From: JACVRW01 sp963803245 | GTDB lineage: Bacteria > Actinomycetota > Thermoleophilia > Solirubrobacterales > Thermoleophilaceae | Length of the DNA stretch: 64,000 nt | Direction of reading: 5' to 3' | NCBI GenBank assembly: GCA_963803245.1 | Contig: CAWDLI010000014.1 | Span: 27,522-91,521 of the forward strand | Shown: one piece after another, positions 57,444 to 64,000 of the stretch | Layout: each line of letters opens with the position of its first letter | How positions within the stretch are numbered: the stretch's first letter is position 1 | Notes under the pieces: generated by a model | Database searches by the model: none | Seen by the model: only the letters and a program-made list of their open reading frames with translations | Told to the model about the DNA's origin: nothing | Translations under genes and position numbers: made by a program

Positions 57444-58544
57444 GTGCGCGTCGCCCGCGTCGAGCTGCGGCAGTTCCGCAACTACGACCGGGCCGCGGTC
57501 GACCTTCCCGACGGCCTGACGGTGATCTGCGGGCCGAACGGGGCCGGCAAGACCAACCTCCTGGAGGCCGTGTACTTCGGCTGCACGGGCCGCTCTCCGC
57601 GGACCGGCAACGAGCGTGAGCTGGTTCGGCGCGGGGAATCGGTGGCGCGCGTCACGCTCGAGCTCGTGGACGGCGACCGGTCGCGACTGCTCGAGGTGGG
57701 CTTCGAGCCCGGAGAGGCCAAGCGCATCGTGCTCGACGGAAGCGCGCTCGACGGCCCGCCTGGCCTGGACGCCCGGCCACCGGTGAGCGTCTTCCTTCCC
57801 GAGCGGCTCGAGCTCGTCAAGGGCGCGCCGGCAGCCCGGCGAGCGCACCTGGATCAGCTCGTGGCGGCGCTGTGGCCATCGCGCGCCGGCACCCGGGCCT
57901 CGTACTCGCGGGCCCTCGCCCAGCGGAATGCGCTGCTCGCGCGTGTACGAGCACGCGCCGCGCCAGTCGACGGGCTGAGCGCCTGGGACCGCGAGCTCGC
58001 GCGCCAGGGCCTGCAGCTGATGGCGGATCGCCGCGAGGCGCTGGACGGCATCAGGGACGGATTCGCGGAGCTGGCGGGGCGACTCGGACTTCCCGGCACG
58101 GCCGAGCTGCGCTACCGGCCACGCTCCCAGGCGACCACGCTGGACGAGCTCGGCGCCGAGCTCGAGGAGCGCCGGGCGAGCGACATCGAGCGCGGGTTCA
58201 CCGTCCACGGTCCGCATCGGGACGAGGTGCGGCTGCTGTTCGACGGGGCGGCTCTGCGCGCCTACGGATCCCAGGGCCAGCAGCGCGTCGCCCTGCTCGC
58301 CCTGCTGTTCGCCGAGCGCGCCCTGCTCGCCGAGCGCCGTGGCCGGGCGCCCCTGATGCTGCTGGACGATGTGATGTCGGAGCTCGACGCGGATCGCCGC
58401 GAGCTGCTGGCGGAGCTGCTTCGCTCCGGAGGCCAGGCGCTGGTCACCGCGACCGAGCGCACCCACGTGCCGGGCGCCGAGAGCGCGTACGTGGATGTCG
58501 AGGGCGGCCAGATCCTCGGGCCGCGCGGGGCACTCGCGGCATGA
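57444..58544 (+). CDS. recF: DNA replication and repair protein RecF
   Basis: 366 residues, GTG at 57444. Starts RVELRQFRNYDRAAVDLPDGLTVICGPNGAGKTNLLEAVYF (Walker A), then the SMC-like ABC signature YGSQGQQRVALLALLFAE and Walker B LMLLDDVMSELD. Loads RecA at gaps. It lies 6 bp after dnaN and its TGA overlaps the dciA start by ATGA. Confidence 0.95.
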   Translation: MRVARVELRQFRNYDRAAVDLPDGLTVICGPNGAGKTNLLEAVYFGCTGRSPRTGNERELVRRGESVARVTLELVDGDRSRLLEVGFEPGEAKRIVLDGSALDGPPGLDARPPVSVFLPERLELVKGAPAARRAHLDQLVAALWPSRAGTRASYSRALAQRNALLARVRARAAPVDGLSAWDRELARQGLQLMADRREALDGIRDGFAELAGRLGLPGTAELRYRPRSQATTLDELGAELEERRASDIERGFTVHGPHRDEVRLLFDGAALRAYGSQGQQRVALLALLFAERALLAERRGRAPLMLLDDVMSELDADRRELLAELLRSGGQALVTATERTHVPGAESAYVDVEGGQILGPRGALAA

Positions 58545-58858
58545 GGCGCCGGGCCCCGCGCGCGCTGAGCGCCGTCCTCCCGGCAGCGCTCTCAGGTGCT
58601 GCGCCGCCGACCCTCCTCGCCCGTGTGCAGGCGGCCTGGCCGGGCGTGGCCGGGGAGGCCCTCGCGGCCGCCACGGCGCCCGTGGCGGAGCGCGAGGGGG
58701 TGGTGACGATCTCGTGCGAGTCCTCGCTCTGGGCGCACGAGCTCGACCTGCTGCAGCGCGATCTGCTGACCCGTCTGAGCGAAGCGCTGGAGGTCTCCGG
58801 AGCGGGGGCGGTGGAGCGCCTTCGCTTCAGCGTCGGTTCGCGCCCGAACGAAGGCTGA
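58541..58858 (+). CDS. DciA-like DUF721 protein
   Basis: 105 residues, ATG at 58541. Core WPGVAGEALAAATAPVAEREGVVTISCESSLWAHELDLLQRDLLTRLSEAL is the DUF721 KH-like domain. DciA loads the replicative helicase in bacteria lacking DnaC/DnaI. Location between recF and gyrB is the rule for Actinobacteria. Confidence 0.9.
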   Translation: MRRRAPRALSAVLPAALSGAAPPTLLARVQAAWPGVAGEALAAATAPVAEREGVVTISCESSLWAHELDLLQRDLLTRLSEALEVSGAGAVERLRFSVGSRPNEG

Positions 58859-58964
58859 GCACCCCCGAGCGCCCGGCAGCGCCCGGCATCCTCCTGAGGG
58901 CCGCTTTTTGCGTGATTTGCGGGGATTTTGTAGCACTCTTCACCGTCCGGCGAGAGGGGTAGCC

Positions 58965-58973
58965 TGCTAATAT
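58965..58973 (+). promoter_or_regulatory. Possible extended -10 promoter of gyrB
   Basis: TGCTAATAT reads as an extended -10 (TGn-TAATAT). No good -35 hexamer is at 16-18 bp. It is unusually AT-rich for this region and lies ~92 bp before the gyrB start. Confidence 0.5.
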
Positions 58974-58993
58974 TCAAGGCGGTCTTATGTAGC

Positions 58994-59031
58994 GCCCCGG
59001 CCCGCGTCCGAGAGCGACGAGGAACCGGGGC
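58994..59031 (+). terminator. Terminator-like hairpin in the gyrB leader
   Basis: GCCCCGG (58994-59000) and CCGGGGC (59025-59031) pair, with a 24-base loop, then CTTTTC. It has the form of an intrinsic terminator but lies downstream of the likely gyrB promoter, so it may be an attenuator or an end for the dciA transcript. Confidence 0.5.
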
Positions 59032-59064
59032 CTTTTCACGCAATCGGCAGACGGAAGGCACGGC

Positions 59065-61503
<2,439 letters not shown>

Positions 61504-61518
61504 TCGGAGTAGCGCCTG

Positions 61519-64000
61519 ATGTCCATTGACCAGCTGACCGGCGGGAACATCGAGCCACGCGGGCTCGAGGAGGAGATGCGCTCCTCGTACCTCGATTACG
61601 CCATGAGCGTGATAGTGGGGCGGGCGCTGCCCGACGTCCGTGACGGGCTCAAGCCCGTCCACCGCCGCGTCCTGTTCTCGATGCACGAGGCCGGGCTCCA
61701 GCCGAACCGGCCGTTCCGCAAGGCGTCACGCGTGGTCGGCGACGTCATGGGCCAGTTCCACCCGCACGGCGACTCGGCGATCTACGACACGCTGGTGCGC
61801 CTCGGGCAGGACTTCGCGATGCGCTATCCGCTCGTCGAGCCCCAGGGCAACTTCGGCTCGATCGACAACGACCCGGCCGCGGCCATGCGGTACACCGAGG
61901 CGCGTCTGTCGCGCCTCGCCACGGAGATGCTCCGCGACATCGACGCGGACACCGTCGACTTCGGGCCCAACTACGACGAGTCGCGCCAGGAGCCGCTCGT
62001 CCTGCCGGCGCGCTTCCCGAACCTGCTGGTCAACGGCGCGAGCGGGATCGCGGTCGGCATGGCCACGAACATCCCGCCGCACAACCTGCGCGAGTCGATC
62101 GACGCGGTGGTCGCGTACATCGACGATCCCGACATCGGCGTCGACGGCCTGATGAAGCACATCAAGGGCCCGGATTTCCCGACCGGCGGCATCATCGTCG
62201 GCCACGGCGGCATCCGCGAGGCCTACGAGACCGGCCGCGGGCGCGTGGTCATCCGCGGCAAGGCCCACATCGAGCCGATGGAGCGCGGCAAGGAGCGCAT
62301 CATCGTCACCGAGATGCCCTACCAGGTGCCCAAGGGCGACGGGCGCGGGGACGGCAGCGGGCTGATCAAGAAGATCGCCGAGCAGGTCCAGAACGAGCGC
62401 ATCAAGGAGATCTCCGACCTTCGCGACGAGTCCGACCGGTCCGGCATCCGCCTGGTGATCGAGCTCAAGCGCGACGTGCTGCCCAAGGTCGCGCTCAACA
62501 AGCTCTACAAGCACACCCCGCTCCAGACGACCTTCGGCGTGAACATGGTCGCCCTCGTCGACGGCGTTCCGCGCACGCTCGGCCTGCTGCCGATCGTCAA
62601 GAACTACGTCGACCACCAGCGCGAGGTCATCGTGCGCCGCACTCAGCACGAGCTGAGCGAGCGCGAGGCGCGCCTGCACATCCTCGAGGGCCTCCTCGTC
62701 GCCATCGCCGACATCGACGCGGTGATCAACCTGATCCGCGCCTCCACCGATCCGGACGCGGCACGCGATGGCCTGATGGACCAGTTCAAGCTCTCGCGCA
62801 TCCAGGCGCAGGCGATCCTCGACATGCGCCTCGCCCGGCTCACGGCGCTCGAGGCCGACAAGGTCAAGCAGGAGCACGCCGACACGCTCGAGCGCATCAA
62901 GGAGCTCCGCGAGCTGCTGGGCGACGAGACCAAGGTCATGGGCCTCATCAAGGAGGAGCTGCTCGAGATCCGTGAGCGCTACGGCGACGACCGGCGCACG
63001 CAGATCACGCACTCCGAGGACGAGATCGACATCGAGGACCTGATCGCCGACCAGCAGATGGTCATCGCGATCACGCACTCGGGCTACATCAAGTCGCTGC
63101 CGCTCGCCACCTACCGCCAGCAGAAGCGCGGCGGCGTGGGCGTGACCGGCATGGACATGAAGGACGAGGACTACATCGAGCACCTCTTCGTGTGCTCGAC
63201 GCACGACTACCTCCTCTTCTTCACCAACCGAGGCAAGGTCTACCGGCAGAAGGTCTACGAGCTTCCGGAGGCGCAGCGCACGGCCAAGGGCCGGGCGCTC
63301 GTGAACATCCTTCCGCTGCGCGAGGGCGAGCGCGTCCAGTCGGTGCAGGCCACGCGCGACTTCACCGAGGGCAAGTACCTCGTATTCGCGACCCGCAAGG
63401 GTCAGATCAAGAAGACGGAGATGCTCGCCTACAACACGCCGATCAAGGCGGACGGCATCATCGCGATCAACATCCGCGACGAGGACGAGCTCGTGGCGGT
63501 GCGGCGCACCAGCGGCGACGAGGACATCATCATGGTCTCGCGCTCTGGCCAGGCGGCCCGCTTCAACGAGGACCAGGTGCGGGCGATGGGCCGCGACACC
63601 GGCGGCGTGCGCGGCATGAACGTCTCGCGCGGGGACAACTGCGTCCTCGCCATGGACGTCGTGCGGCCCGACACCGAGCTGCTGGTCGTCACCGACGCCG
63701 GGTACGGCAAGCGCACCCCGATCGAGGAGTACCCGGTCAAGGGGCGCGGGGCCATGGGCGTGAAGACCATCGGCCTCACCGACAAGAAGGGCGGCGTGGC
63801 CGCTGCGCTGATCGTGCGCGAGCACCACGACCTCGTCTTCATCTCCCAGAGCGGGATGGTCCAGCGCACCGGCGTCAAGGGCGTCTCCAAGCAGGGGCGG
63901 CCCGCTCAGGGCGTCCGTCTGATGAACCTGCGCGAGGACGACCAGGTCAGCGCCGTGGCGCTCGTGATGGAGTCGGCGGCGGATACCGCGGCTGAGGTTG
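61519..64000 (+). CDS. gyrA: DNA gyrase subunit A (3' end outside the window)
   Basis: ATG at 61519, 15 bp after gyrB; 827 codons visible and the frame is open at the end. Winged-helix region with GDVMGQFHPHGDSAIYDTLVR (quinolone-determining region, Ser and Asp of the sensitive type), active Tyr in AAAMRYTEARLS, and the C-terminal pinwheel repeats (SGYIKSLPLATYRQQKRGGVGVTGMD, containing the GyrA-box in the form QKRGGVGVTG). Forms A2B2 gyrase to supercoil DNA. Confidence 0.96.
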   Translation, partial: MSIDQLTGGNIEPRGLEEEMRSSYLDYAMSVIVGRALPDVRDGLKPVHRRVLFSMHEAGLQPNRPFRKASRVVGDVMGQFHPHGDSAIYDTLVRLGQDFAMRYPLVEPQGNFGSIDNDPAAAMRYTEARLSRLATEMLRDIDADTVDFGPNYDESRQEPLVLPARFPNLLVNGASGIAVGMATNIPPHNLRESIDAVVAYIDDPDIGVDGLMKHIKGPDFPTGGIIVGHGGIREAYETGRGRVVIRGKAHIEPMERGKERIIVTEMPYQVPKGDGRGDGSGLIKKIAEQVQNERIKEISDLRDESDRSGIRLVIELKRDVLPKVALNKLYKHTPLQTTFGVNMVALVDGVPRTLGLLPIVKNYVDHQREVIVRRTQHELSEREARLHILEGLLVAIADIDAVINLIRASTDPDAARDGLMDQFKLSRIQAQAILDMRLARLTALEADKVKQEHADTLERIKELRELLGDETKVMGLIKEELLEIRERYGDDRRTQITHSEDEIDIEDLIADQQMVIAITHSGYIKSLPLATYRQQKRGGVGVTGMDMKDEDYIEHLFVCSTHDYLLFFTNRGKVYRQKVYELPEAQRTAKGRALVNILPLREGERVQSVQATRDFTEGKYLVFATRKGQIKKTEMLAYNTPIKADGIIAINIRDEDELVAVRRTSGDEDIIMVSRSGQAARFNEDQVRAMGRDTGGVRGMNVSRGDNCVLAMDVVRPDTELLVVTDAGYGKRTPIEEYPVKGRGAMGVKTIGLTDKKGGVAAALIVREHHDLVFISQSGMVQRTGVKGVSKQGRPAQGVRLMNLREDDQVSAVALVMESAADTAAEV

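Noticed and set aside
61726..63828. 700-residue minus-strand open frame antisense to gyrA
   Set aside because: Same shadow effect; amino-acid composition (His/Arg/Val-rich) and lack of motifs mark it as non-coding.

Overview
This is a high-GC actinobacterial chromosome segment, most likely from Thermoleophilia (Solirubrobacterales-like). That placement is my inference. It rests on the strong GC codon bias, frequent GTG/TTG starts, an F420-type LLM oxidoreductase, a cytochrome bc complex whose subunit IV is fused to a cytochrome c domain, and a TatA/TatC pair. The right end is the chromosomal origin: parB-parA-rsmG-jag-yidC-yidD-rnpA-rpmH read leftward and dnaA-dnaN-recF-dciA-gyrB-gyrA read rightward. 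Two parS-like sites lie there.

Layout. 1-5.6 kb: the 3' end of purA, membrane proteins, a UDP-ManNAc/uronate nucleotide-sugar cassette (2-epimerase, a frameshifted dehydrogenase, a hexapeptide acyltransferase) and a class IV aminotransferase. 5.7-25.1 kb: a large, nearly all minus-strand accessory catabolic region. Its first block (25.0 to 15.4 kb) holds a Tm-1-like UPF0261 protein, a LsrF/DhnA-type aldolase, a polyamine-type ABC importer without a binding protein, an XRE-cupin regulator, a zinc dehydrogenase, a Gfo/Idh/MocA dehydrogenase, a creatininase-family hydrolase and an SDR. A second zinc dehydrogenase stands alone at 14.0-15.1 kb. The last block (13.5 to 5.8 kb) is an SDR, E1-alpha, E1-beta, a free-standing lipoyl domain, a MutL-type protein, a B12-dependent mutase-like protein, a second SDR and an alpha/beta hydrolase. 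Two 20-bp near-identical operator-like palindromes precede the first two blocks. I read the whole as a sugar/cyclitol-like catabolic locus with an unidentified B12-dependent step; this is the best candidate for an undescribed system here.

25-46 kb is mostly housekeeping: an F420 oxidoreductase and FbaB aldolase, tRNA-Lys, STAS protein, TatC/TatA, dCTP deaminase, polyprenyl synthase and MenG next to a cytochrome bc complex, hemB / AhbAB-like / hemL, an ABC-2 exporter, a YmdB phosphoesterase, two GT87-like membrane proteins with GtrA, and a phosphodiesterase. 46-49.5 kb has an aminotransferase overlapping ddl, a bifunctional nuclease and tRNA-Ile.

Three genes (the nucleotide-sugar dehydrogenase, the DUF4126 gene and jag) each carry one single-base frameshift in a short GC-rich or homopolymer tract, and rsmG has no ordinary start codon. 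Since jag and rsmG sit in an otherwise intact origin block, sequence error is a strong alternative to real gene decay. I saw no CRISPR array, transposon, prophage or rRNA gene. No stretch above 300 bp lacks a gene; the longest is the 287-bp rpmH-dnaA gap.
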